Positions 9,681 to 19,291 of a stretch of 20,186 bases of DNA are shown one piece after another. The stretch is from Psilocybe azurescens (lineage: Eukaryota; Basidiomycota; Agaricomycetes; Agaricales; Agrocybaceae). The stretch spans positions 1 to 20,186 of the forward strand of contig JAJIRX010000319.1 of assembly GCA_023853785.1 (NCBI GenBank), given 5' to 3'. The notes beneath the pieces were generated by a model. It was not told the origin of the DNA. It was given only the letters and a program-made list of their open reading frames with translations, and searched no databases. Each line of letters opens with the position of its first letter. Position 1 is the stretch's first letter. Position numbers and translations under genes: made by a program.

Positions 9681-10146
9681 GTAAATGTACTCAAAATTTT
9701 ATTTTAAAAAAATACTCGGTAGGCAGTAGGAAGGATTAGGACTGACTAGTATTGGTATTAGTAGCCGTGACTTGGGTGTGATATTGGTCTGTCATCATGA
9801 ATTGAGGGCAGTTATAAACGTGTTCATTGGTATATTATATGTAGTAATACTTAATTTATCTGAATATATATGCAACAAGGAAAGATTTTATATTGATTTG
9901 ATGGTGCTTATCTGTCTACTACAGTTTGTGCGCCGATTTAGCGCTCATTCATGAAGGTGGTCGGAATATTCCATTGCCTTCGGGATTGTCCGATGGAGCA
10001 ATTGTAAGTAAAAGTCCTCAGATAACACGCTTCAAAGCATCATTTTTCATTCCCAGGTAAGCTTTAATAGAATGTAACCACATAATTACTACTGTAAGTC
10101 TCTTGAAAGTACATATGTTTAGATATTTAAGAGCATCACTTGGTGA

Positions 10147-10229
10147 GGTCCGTGCAAGTCCGTGCAGGTCCGTGAAACAGGTGCACAGACGTGGCACGGA
10201 CGCCACGGCCTTTTCTCTTGCCCAAATTT
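10147..10229. repeat. Right subterminal array and inverted end
   Basis: Three direct GTCCGTG copies (10147-10176) are followed by the opposite-strand forms CACAGACGTGG, CACGGACGCC and CACGGCC, then the inverted terminal sequence ending in AAATTT at 10224-10229. This gives the right end both orientations of the motif. Confidence 0.55.
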
Positions 10230-11065
10230 CACGATTTATATATGCACTCAGAAATGGCTCAACTAGCAAGGCATTTGGAGCCTTTGACGAGTTTGATATA
10301 TTATACGACCACCCAAAATTGTTTTGGCTGAGCGGCATAGACAGCAACATTATCACGCACATCCCACCGCACGCACCCTACCCCACCGATCAATTGATCC
10401 ATACCTCCCCACCGAACCCCATAACACAACACGCACCATACCATGTCCTTCGTTCAGTAGCAGCCCCATCAACTGCAGTACATTCATCCGCCTTCGAATG
10501 TCCTCTTTCCGGCGCTCTACCTCTACCTTTTAAATGACACCTGGGCGCTGAAACACATCGTCCTCACACGAAGATCGGAAGACAGAGGAGCTCGAAGACT
10601 GCCCGGGGAAAGGAATGAGGTTTTGATAGTAAAGTGCTGAGTCAGTAGCATGTGGAGGAGTGGGAGGAGGGTGGAACGGTGCGTTTACGTTCTTCCAGAG
10701 ATTTTTGCGTTGGGGTGAGGGACTTGGATAGGGTGATGATCGTGTTTTTGACGGATATAGATTTATATTAAGGACGTGAAAAGCTCTAATGGGAGCAAGG
10801 GACACGAGTCAGACTCTTTCGAGCTCAGGAGCGATGATATCATTGTACGTTCTTCTTTCCCTCCCGGTCTGATGGACACGATGGGCGGGGTGATTTCTTG
10901 TTTCTTTTTGCGCTTGTATTTTTACGGGCACGATTTGGACTTGGATTTGCAAGAAATGTGCTTCGAGTCTTGAGTCTTGTTTTTGTCTCACTGTCTTTCC
11001 TTTGCCTCATCTCTATTTCTGTGGGGATATGCTGACGCCATTATTTTTATTCTACTTCTACCTAG
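10230..11065. other. Intergenic region upstream of the coiled-coil relic
   Basis: No gene supported. Open stretches on both strands (10103-10537 plus, 10805-10530 minus) are short and Pro/Ser/His-rich. Near the 3' end a branch-like CTGAC (about 11031), a pyrimidine-rich tract and ACCTAG (ending at 11065) form a good 3' splice site. The first recognisable exon of the relic therefore probably starts at 11066, and its true first exon would lie within this stretch, but I could not locate it. Confidence 0.4.
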
Positions 11066-13467
11066 CGAATCTTCCGTCGTTCCCAATGTATCTCCCGCCT
11101 GTACGCGCTCTGCCACCGGATATAGCACAACCACAACCGCCGCTGCCTTCTCGGTCTTCACATAAGCCTGCTGTACCCACCGCTGCCAGAGGTGCAGGAG
11201 CAGGATTGCCTACTGCGCCTATTGCTGTTTCGGCCTCGATTTCGACAGAGGCGTGGGGAAAGGAGAAGGACGGCGCGACAGATGGGGCAGGGACGTCCAC
11301 GTCGTCGTCGTCGCAACCGACATACATTGGCGCCACATCATCCGCTTCCTCCTCCTTCGCTGCGCCAGCTACTGCCTCCACCTCCGCCAACTCCTCTAGC
11401 TCCAACTCCAACTATCCCACCGCAAGTGACGACAACGCCCCTGCGCTCCCAGCGGCCATAATACATGGCCTGCAAGTGCAGCTGTGCGACACACAGTCGC
11501 AGCTCGCAAGCCATTGTAGAGAGCGCACCAGCTGAAGGGGTGATGTTCGAGCAGGAGGCAATGAAGCCAGGGGTGGAGGTGTTGAGGGAGATGATTATGA
11601 GGGGCGGTTGAGCTGGGTTCTGGACATGAGCGCGAATATGAACGTGAACAATAACGTGGGCATGAGCATGAGGAGGGAAAGGACAACGAAGAGCAAGATA
11701 GTGAGGAGGGAGAAGAGGATGGCAGCGATGGGGACGACGGCGATGCGAGGAGCATTTCAACGGCCAAGCTGCATGAACTGGAAAGCATGGAGGATGAGAT
11801 GGAGGCTCTTGCGCAGGTGGGATGGGCATCTTGTGGAGGGTGGGCAAGTCGAGCGTGGAACACCTACGGAGGAGGTGCGTGATGCTGTAGAAGCAGAGGG
11901 TGTGGCGCAGCACAAGGAAGAGGTTGGTCGAAAACAGAAGCAGAGCCAGAGACGGTGGAAATGGAGGAGAACACGGAGGAGATGAGGAGAGAGGACCTGT
12001 GTATCAGGCGGCCGAGGATACCTGAGCCGTTCATGTTGGGCATGGGCGATCAGGCGAAGAGGGCAAGTGTCAGTTTGCCGCTTGGGCGGAGGCGGGTGGA
12101 ACAGCATGAGGGTGAGGATGGGAGTCCGAGTTGGATATCGAGCCCGAGCATTACGAGCAGCGCCACACAGACCCAGACACGCGAAGGCGGAGGCGCACGA
12201 CGCGAAGGAGGAGCACACAAAAGCAGCGATGGTGATGACGTGCCAGGTAGGAGGCCACGAAGCTAGGCCGGCAAGTGTCAAGTGTCTTTGCGCTGACGGC
12301 GGCGTTGGAGCAGCAGCATGCACTCGAACAGGGTGGGATTCACGGGGTTGGAGCGCAAAGGTGGAGGAGCTCGAGGGGTTGTTGCTTCTCCCCACCCCGG
12401 ATCCCTCGTCATCGTCATCTTCGTCAAATGCTCATGCCTACTCGCACCCGCCGCGCTACCAGCGTATCGCGTCCTCGGACCTCAATGTGCTCGTGTACGT
12501 CTACTGCATGGTCGTATACAGTGTCAAGAAGTGGTACAGAGCCGAGAGGCCGTGCTCTGCTGCCTCTGCGACATCCTCTGCATCTACCAGCATGTCGAGG
12601 AGTCTGACGCCGATGTCTGGTCCCCATGAGTCTGTTATCGTTGTTTTACAAGATAACTATGACGACGTTGTTGCTGATGTCCCTTCGACCGCGGGGGCAG
12701 CTTTGGATGAGAAGTATCGCTGTTGATCTGACATCCGCGTCACTGGTGCTTCGGATCAGACCTCGAGTCGCATTCGCCGCTTCCCCCTCGACGACGACTC
12801 CACCACTAAGAATGACGATTCCGACCACCCTTTCAACGGCGCACGCTTCTTTTCCGAGCGTAGAAAGCACATTGCGGACCTTGGAGTGCAAGACGCGCTC
12901 CTCACGACCCGGCTGAAGGGCTTCTTGTGGATGCAGGGTGTGCCGGAGGAGGGACTTGATGTTCCGTTCTTCGAGTGGTTGCATAGTGGATGTGCGTCGG
13001 ATGAGGACGAGAAGGACGAGGATAGTCGGATGATGGCCGAAGTCGAGTACGAGATGTGCAAGATCCGGCTCAGGCAGCAAGAACCCTTTACTGTCCCCAT
13101 CCCGTCCAGCGTCCCCGCTCCTTCCCTGACAACGTCCAGGTACCGGCCACATCCTCTCCACTCCTCCACCACTCTCCCCGAACCCATATCTGTCTCCAAG
13201 TCGCAATGCCAGCGCCACGCTGTCTTGCTCACGTCGTACATGATCGTGTTCCTGCTCATGAAGCACTGCATTATGCTTGCGCGGCAAGGGGTTGGGTGGC
13301 GTCGGGTCAGGTGGCTGAAATGGGAAAAAGGATTAAGGAGAGGGTTGAGGAGTGGGAAGTGGGCGTGTACTTGGGCTGCGGATGAGAGTTATCTTTCTAC
13401 GAAGTTGATAGCTAAATTCTACTTTGCGGGGGCATATGTGTGTGGAAAGGAAAGGAGCGAGAAATAG
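11066..13467 (+). pseudogene. Decayed gene for a Ser/Pro-rich, acidic coiled-coil agaric protein
   Basis: Segments of one protein lie in order but in changing frames. They are: a Pro/Ser/Ala-rich N-terminus with ISTEAWGKEKDG (frame of 11066); LQVQLCDTQSQLASH, the start of a coiled coil, then, shifted near 11515, GVMFEQEAMK and VEVLREMI; and an acidic stretch with GDARSISTAKLHELESMEDE, in a frame with an in-frame TAA at 11652-11654. RRPRIPEPFMLGMGDQ (about 12017), SVFALTAALEQQHA (about 12279) and AKVEELEGL (about 12358) follow, each in a different frame. One long frame from there to 13467 is broken only by TGA at 12724-12726; it carries VQDALL, RLKGFLWMQGVPE and AVLLTSYMIVFLLMKH. ARSIST..HELE and RPR.PEP.-GM resemble, from memory, a conserved agaric protein of unknown function. 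At least six frame changes and two stops indicate a real pseudogene. The last third is homologous to 4312-4990 on the minus strand. Confidence 0.7.
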
Positions 13468-13975
13468 GCCTGATGTACGCTGATGTGACCACAGACGAAC
13501 TCGAGTATAGTTCCCACAACAAGTCGCACTAGAAATATGGAACAGCAACGCAGCAATCTTTCTTGTTAGGGGCCGCATAGGAATGCTTCGTCGTGGTAGC
13601 CGTCGGTAGCTGCTAGTGCAGGCGAAAGGGGCACGACATTGAGACCTGGCTGGTGGGCGGAGTGTCTGAACTAACGCACCAGCGTGGTGAACACAACTAT
13701 GCACGGTCTCAGCCTGTGACAGCCTACATGCGTAGAGAAAGTGGGTGAAGAAACAGCAAGTGAGAAAACGTGAATCGGAAGAGACCTGCGTGTTGGATTA
13801 ACTTAGTAGATATGTCACATCATGCGTATCACGTGAATTAGTCCCTTCAAGTCTCGGGCCGAACCGCCGCAACACTAGTAATCGTGATCACTGCAAACAC
13901 ACACAATGACAATTGACAGGATACCTTGCGGCTGCAGTGCATCCTGTCTCGTTCTTACCTCTCGATCTCATCGCC
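13468..13975 (+). promoter_or_regulatory. Upstream region of the NACHT-WD40 gene
   Basis: About 0.5 kb separates the end of the coiled-coil relic from the ATG at 13976. I see no gene on either strand and no clear TATA box. Pyrimidine-rich blocks just before the ATG (around 13938-13972) are common in fungal core promoters and 5' leaders. The ATG context (GCCATGG) is good. No specific regulatory site can be named. Confidence 0.35.
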
Positions 13976-16900
13976 ATGGCCCACCAACCACCAGTCAATG
14001 CAGCAAAGAAATTGTTGGAAAAAGCGAACAAATCAGTGAAACACAGTTGGGATAGGATTACGGGACCCAAATCACGCAACGCTAGTCCATCGACTTCGAA
14101 TCGGGGTTCTATTGACTCTGTACCTGTCGCACACGATCCTAGTGTAGGAAACGACGGCGGCAGTACAGAGGTGACGGCTTTAGGTAAGTTTATCGGGCCT
14201 ATCTCAATGCCATCTACGGCGACCCAACCTCTGCCCAGGCAGCAATGACCCTTTGAATCAGAGTATGTATCGTCCTGGGTTTCTTCCCTGTAGATCTAGC
14301 AGACTCAGCCCATCGTTCAGATCCTACCCCATATGCTTCAAAATCCGTCTCCGCAGATGGACCTACGGTTTCTCTCCCTCCGCTAGACAGTAATGCTGCC
14401 TCGCATCAAGGTGCGTACCATGTCATCTCGGCTTCGCGGATCGTGCAAGCCTAATCCATTTCCAAGATTTTTCCTCCTCTTTCAACAGTAACATGCCCAA
14501 TACTTCAGGCTCTCCATATATCAGCCCGTTGTCTCCATCTGGAATAGGTGAGTAGATTAATCAAACGTTTAACATAGTCAAAGACATGAATACCCTCGAA
14601 GAACGTGAACTGTATACTTCTCAACACGATCGCCCATTGGATAACATGAGTTCCGTAGCCGCTGTGGGTGAGAAAGTCATCACAATTAAGCTTAAATACG
14701 GCTAGTCGTTGAACTCATTCTAAAGGTGACGATCGTGAAGGCAGCCTTGGCCGATCTTTAACCATTCCCGATGCGCTGTCAGCGGATTATCAATTGCAAG
14801 ACTCCAACTCAAAATCGACAACGAAAGACGTACTCGAACTCGCTTGGACCGGTATGAAGATGTTGCTCAAGAAGGTCGAGGGATGTCTCGATGGAACTCT
14901 GGCAAAGCCGCCTGTTGCCGCTATTAACGCATTCATCGACATAAAAAGGTACGTTGTCAGTCTCAGTGCGCTATATCCTTACTGAATTTCTGTCTTAGGC
15001 GGTTGGAGACAATAAGGGCGCTATCGAAGAACTCATCATTAAAACCGCCGAAAGACTGCTCGCCGTTGATAAGGCCATAGACCAAGATGTCCCACCCTCT
15101 GGAAAGCCACGAATGACGGCCTTTGCCAGGTAAGCCATTTCCATAACGACATCAGATACGATAAACAACGCGCTTGCAGGATTCTTCGGGATGAAATCCA
15201 CAAATTAGAGAAAATGTCGGAAAAAGGGACATTTAGACGTGTATTGAGAGCGATGCCGACAAGGCGGCCATCGAGGACATATTTAAACGGATTGATGAGG
15301 CTACGAAGACTTTCCAGGTTGGTGCAAATTCCCCCATCAGATTGCCAACTTACTCATCCATCGCATCCAGCTTGACATTGCCTGGACCACCGAGAGAATG
15401 GTGCATAATATACTCTCCGAGATCAAGGTAAACATCGACGTCTTCTTCTAGGACGAGCGCTAACCATCCTTCAGCTGGCGCAGCTTGGCCGTATTCATGC
15501 TTCAAAAGCTATCTTCAACGCTGACTTGGGGGCGGGGCGACATTGACCCGCGAACAATGCACCACAGGAACCCGCGAGGAGATTCTAAAGGATATAATCG
15601 CATGGGCCGACGACATCTCGGCAGACAGCCCGCCTGTCTTCTGGCTGACTGGCCAAGGGGGCTCTGGAAAGACGACCATCGCATATACCATTGCCCAACA
15701 CTTCGATGAGCTTGAGGAGACAGAACGTGCCGGACGGCACACCGTTTTGGGCGGCAACTTTTTCTGCTCTCGCCAATTTGAGGAGACAAGGCGACAAATC
15801 CATATTATTCCCACCCTTGTATACCAGCTCTCTCGGAAGTCGAGGTCGTACGCCCACGCCTTGCATGAAGCGGACAAACTCGACTCAGTCGACAAGCTAT
15901 CCAAGCAGATGAAGGACCTCCTTGTTGGTCCATGGCAACGATCCGAATACCGGCGTCATACTGAGCTCCCACCTTACCTTGTTATCGTTGACGCATTGGA
16001 CGAGATCGAGGCTGATGGAGGGTCTATGTTCCTTCAAGACTTGCTCGAGATAATCAACCAACATCGCCTACGAGGCCTCAAGTTTCTTGTCACAAGCCGA
16101 CCGGATCCTCGTGTAACCGAACTCTGTAAGACCTTCTCGTCCAAGGCCGTCTATCGCCTGCAAGACGTGCCGATTGAGCGTGTAGGTTCAGACATCACCA
16201 AGTACCTGCAGAGCAAGCTTCCGAAGTTCGCAGGGAAGCCAGAACTGAAAACCATGGAACAGCTGGCGGACGGTCTTTTTATTTCTGCCGCAACCATCGT
16301 GAGGTATTTGACACCACATCGAAGTATGACAGAATCTGAGCAACGCGGCCTGCTGAACAAACTGCATAATCGGAAATCATTTTCACTGAACGGGGCACCG
16401 CGGCCGTTGCTCATTGACGAACTATACCAACAAATTATGCGTGATGCCTTTTCTGACCTTGATGATGACCTCTTCGACTCTCGTCTGCGCATTCTCCACA
16501 CATTCCTCTCTACATTTGAACGCATATCAACATCTCTTGCTGCTGCTCTCCTCTTTGAAATTGACGTGTATGATGCGCCCGCCATCACAGACGCGGTCCT
16601 GCAAGACCTTCACGCAGTTCTCTATTGCAAAGATGATCAGGTCCTTTGGTACCACGCGTCATTTCCGACTTCATCTTTAGTGAGACACGATCAACGTTCG
16701 AGCTTGACGGCCGCCGGTTTCCGATGTCATTTAATGTGGCCCAACACCATGCTCTTCTCACAAAACGTTGCTTCGACATCATGAAGAAGTCGCTGCGTTT
16801 CAATATCGGTGACATACCATCGTCATTTATGCTTGACGTAGAAGATCCAGAGCTGACGCAGCGGATTGACACCAATATTAAACCATTCCTAAGGTATGCC

Positions 16901-19291
16901 TCTCAGCACTGGGACCACCATTTGGCCCAAACCGATCAAAAGAACAGGGAGGATCTTGGTGACTGTATGACAGACTTTCTCCGTATCCGCATTCTTTTTG
17001 GATTGAGGCTATGAACCTACTTGGATTCAGTGGTCAGTGTAGCCCAATGCTTCAGCGTGCGCGTGCATGGGTGTTGAAGGTGAGAGTATTCTTATTACCT
17101 TGAAACAGATTGTTCTTAAGGCTAGTTGTCAGAACACAAACAAGGATTTGGAGCTTGCTGCCAACATGGCTGAAGCAGCCAATTTTGCTACTTACTTCAC
17201 TGCCAATCCACCGGTTTTGTCTACACCACACCTATATATCTCAGCATTGGCAACCTGGTCAACAGGATCCACTATTTCAGAATGGTGGAGAGAAAAGTTC
17301 CTGGCATCCCATCCTTCACTCATAGGAAGGCTAGTGATGTCCCACTGATGGTCATAAAAACTGCCAAAGATGTCATGTCTGTTGCATTCTCCAGCCGACA
17401 GCACCCACATTGTCTCTGGCTCATTGGACAAATCTGTGCGGGTGTGGGATGCATCAACTGGTGCTGAGCTGAAGGTGCTCAATGGCCACACACACGGTGT
17501 CTTGTCTGCTGCCTTCTCCAGTGATGGCACCCGCATTGTCTCTGGATCATGGGACAAGTCTGTGCGGGTGTGGGATGCATCAACTGGTGCTGAGCTGAAG
17601 GTGCTCAATGGCCACACGGACGGTGTCTTGTCTGCTGCCTTCTCCAATGATGGCACCTGCATTGTCTCTGGCTCATTGGACCAGTCTGTGCGGGTGTGGG
17701 ATGCATCAACTGGTGCTGAGCTGAAGGTGCTCAATGGCCACACAGACAGTGTCTTGTCTGCTGGCTTCTCCAGTGATGGCACCTGCATTGTCTCTGGCTC
17801 ATGGGACAAGTCTGTGCGGGTGTGGGATGCATCAACTGGTGCTGAGCTGAAGGTGCTCAATGGCCACACGGACAGTGTCTCGTCTGCTGCCTTCTCCAAT
17901 GATGGCACCCGCATTGTCTCTGGCTCATTGGACAAGTCTGTGCGGGTGTGGGATGCATCAACTGGTGCTGAGCTGAAGGTGCTCAATGGCCACACAGACA
18001 GTGTCTCGTCTGCTGGCTTCTCCAGTGATGGCACCTGCATTGTCTCTGGCTCATGGGACAAGTCTGTGCGGGTGTGGGATGCATCAACTGGTGCTGAGCT
18101 GAAGGTACTCAATGGCCACACACACGGTGTCTTGTCTGCTGCCTTCTCCAATGATGGCACCCGCATTGTCTCTGGCTCATGGGACAACTCTGTGCTGGTG
18201 TGGGATGCATCAACTGGTGCTGAGCTGAAGGTGCTCAATGGCCACACGGACAGTGTCTCGTCTGCTGGCTTCTCCAGTGATGGCACTCGCATTGTCTCTG
18301 GCTCATTGGACAAGTCTGTGCGGGTGTGGGATGCATCAACTGGTGCTGAGCTGAAGGTGCTCAATGGCCACACAGACAGTGTCTCGTCTGCTGCCTTCTC
18401 CAGTGATGGCACCCGCATTGTCTCTGGCTCATGGGACAAGTCTGTGCGGGTGTGGGATGCATCAACTGGTGCTGAGCTGAAGGTGCTCAATGGCCACACA
18501 GACAGTGTCTTGTCTGCTGGCTTCTCCAATGATGGCACCCGCATTGTCTCTGGCTCATCGGACCAGTCTGTGCGGGTGTGGGATGCATCAACTGGTGCTG
18601 AGCTGAAGGTGCTCAATGGCCACACACAGTGTCAGGTCTGCTGCCTTCTCCAGTGATGGCACCCACATTGTCTCTGGCTCATGGGACAAGTCTGTGCCGG
18701 GTGTGGGATGCATCAACTGGTGCTGAGATGAAGGTGCTCAATGGCCACACAGACAGTGTCAGGTCTGCTGGCTTCTCCAGTGATGGCACCCGCATTGTCT
18801 CTGGCCCATTGGACCAGTCTGTGCGGGTGTGGGATGCATCAACTGGTGCTGAGCTGAAGGTGCTCAATGGCCACACACACAGTGTCTGGTCTGCTGGCTT
18901 CTCCAGTGATGGCACCCGCATTGTCTCTGGCTCATGGGACAAGTCTGTGCGGGTGTGGGATGCATCAACTGGTGCTGAGCTGAAGGTGCTCAATGGCCAC
19001 ACGGACAGTGTCAGGTCTGCTGCCTTCTCCGTTACCCCCCCTACTGACAGCTCCTGCACCATCTTACGTGAAGAATCTGCACGGTTTTATATTGTAGATT
19101 CTGCCTACCCAGCTTGGACCACTATCTCAAAACCCTGGATTCTTTCTGTACTTGGTGGATATCGGCTCATGTGGATACCAGAGATGGCTTATCCATACAC
19201 CATCATCATCATTTCTTGCAAAGGGTCTGCCCATATCAACTTCCAAAACTGTAAGATTGGCCATGATTGGGCTGACTGTTACACATTTTGA
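13976..19291 (+). CDS. NLR-like NACHT-WD40 STAND protein (frame broken by small indels)
   Basis: A fungal NLR-type receptor/switch of about 1,590 residues. Exons inferred from GT-AG sites and frame: 13976-14183, 14294-14410, 14509-14547, 14578 (or 14584)-14667, 14726-14948, 14999-15129, 15180-15317, 15371-15427, 15475-17079, 17121-19291. Order: Ser-rich N-terminus; helical bundle; ATLTREQCTTGT lead-in; Walker A GQGGSGKTT (15651); Walker B LVIVDALDE (15978); VTSRPDP (16089); helical arm with WYHASFP and FNIGDIPSSF; 13 WD40 repeats; conserved tail ending at TGA 19291. In known relatives NACHT binds and hydrolyses nucleotide, WD40 binds a ligand, and the N-terminus triggers a heterokaryon-incompatibility-like response in the cytosol. 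Frame breaks: near 14945 (one A short), 15246, 15530, 16667, 16997, 17300 (each -1), 17394 (+1), 18628 (-2, in a CA run), 18697 (+1). No stop is seen apart from those the shifts create. It is a recent pseudogene or an indel-bearing assembly of a live gene. Family is certain; viability is open. Confidence 0.85.
14726..15427 (+). other. Predicted N-terminal helical-bundle signalling domain
   Basis: These exons, joined, encode an amphipathic helical region between the Ser-rich linker and NACHT: DVLELAWTGMKMLLKKVEGC, then NAFIDIK, AVGDNKGAIEELI, KTAERLLAV, ARILRDEIHKLEKMSEKG, IEDIFKRIDEATKTFQ and LDIAWTTERMV. The spacing of four or more helices is like the N-terminal bundles of agaric NACHT proteins that resemble the MLKL-type four-helix bundle or the fungal Goodbye/HeLo-type domains. 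Those domains are the output (often membrane-damaging) modules of fungal NLRs. The assignment is inferred from helix pattern and position, without a profile search. Two of the frame breaks fall here (about 14945 and 15246). Confidence 0.5.
15543..16784 (+). other. NACHT NTPase module (longest intact block of the gene)
   Basis: This block of 413 codons is open without interruption and carries the whole NTPase core. TREQCTTGTREEILKDII is the pre-NACHT motif, followed by FWLTGQGGSGKTTIAYTIA (Walker A lysine and threonine present), NFFCSRQFEETRR, MKDLLVGPW, LVIVDALDEIE (Walker B with DALDE), FLVTSRPDP (sensor arginine) and the winged-helix-like DGLFISAATIVRYL. All residues needed for nucleotide binding are present. 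A frame break at about 16667 ends the correct reading after WYHASFP; the family sequence then continues one frame over with DFIFSETRSTFELDG until the next break near 16997. Confidence 0.88.
17376..19030 (+). repeat. Tandem array of 126-bp WD40-encoding repeats
   Basis: The repeat boundary motif GHT recurs at 17484, 17610, 17736, 17862, 17988, 18114, 18240, 18366, 18492, 18618, 18743, 18869 and 18995, a period of exactly 126 bp (42 codons) except for net -1 in the tenth unit. A more divergent leading unit (from 17376), twelve full units and a half unit give 13 complete WD40 repeats, each ending VWDASTGAELKVLN. Counting G of GHT as 1, differences fall mainly at residues 4 (H/D), 5 (G/S), 7 (L/S/R/W), 10 (A/G), 13 (S/N), 17 (R/C/H), 23 (L/W/S) and 25 (K/Q/N). 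Silent differences are few (for example GTA at about 18105). Thirteen repeats plus a closing strand suit two stacked seven-bladed propellers; the fold count is inferred. Confidence 0.92.
19031..19291 (+). other. Conserved C-terminal tail of the NACHT-WD40 protein
   Basis: After the last half repeat the frame continues about 85 residues to the stop. It includes PWILSVLGGYRLMWIPE, AYPYTIIIISCKGSAHINF and IGHDWADCYTF. From memory, a tail of this kind (W-I-L-S...RLMW-P ... final CYT) closes many agaric NACHT-WD40 proteins. It may cap the propeller. It lies in the same frame as the last three repeats, with no break. Confidence 0.6.

Larger units (their letters stand above)
8482..10229. mobile_element. 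Putative non-autonomous DNA transposon with inverted ends and GTCCGTG arrays
   Basis: The left end reads AAATTTCACGGGCACAGG followed by AAAAAGGCCGTGG. The right end, reverse-complemented, reads AAATTTGGGCAAGAG followed by AAAAGGCCGTGG. The two are a degenerate terminal inverted repeat of about 30 bp, with a 3-base indel after AAATTT. Just inside each end lie clusters of GTCCGTG (or its complement), and a further array lies at about 9487-9680. No transposase is recognisable inside, so the element would be non-autonomous. The exact outer boundary and target-site duplication are uncertain: GAGTTTA before the left end and GATTTA just beyond the right end are the best candidate. Superfamily cannot be assigned from this copy alone. 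The central array may mark a second, nested element. Confidence 0.55.

Noticed and set aside
10572..10582. AGATCGGAAGA, identical to the start of a common sequencing adapter
   Set aside because: Only 11 bases match and the sequence then diverges, so chance is sufficient; no sign of a join.
11338..12395. Minus-strand Pro/Ser/His-rich open frames of about 150-210 codons
   Set aside because: They lie opposite recognisable pieces of the coiled-coil gene on the plus strand and are compositional shadows of its GC-rich acidic and Gly/Arg coding.
12646..13287. Minus-strand open frame of 213 codons
   Set aside because: Opposite the best-preserved frame of the coiled-coil relic, which is supported by its homologue on the other side of the window.
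17192..18625. Minus-strand open frame of 477 codons opposite the WD40 repeats
   Set aside because: A 126-bp unit is divisible by three, so one stop-free antisense unit repeats as a long stop-free frame. The plus strand is unambiguously WD40.
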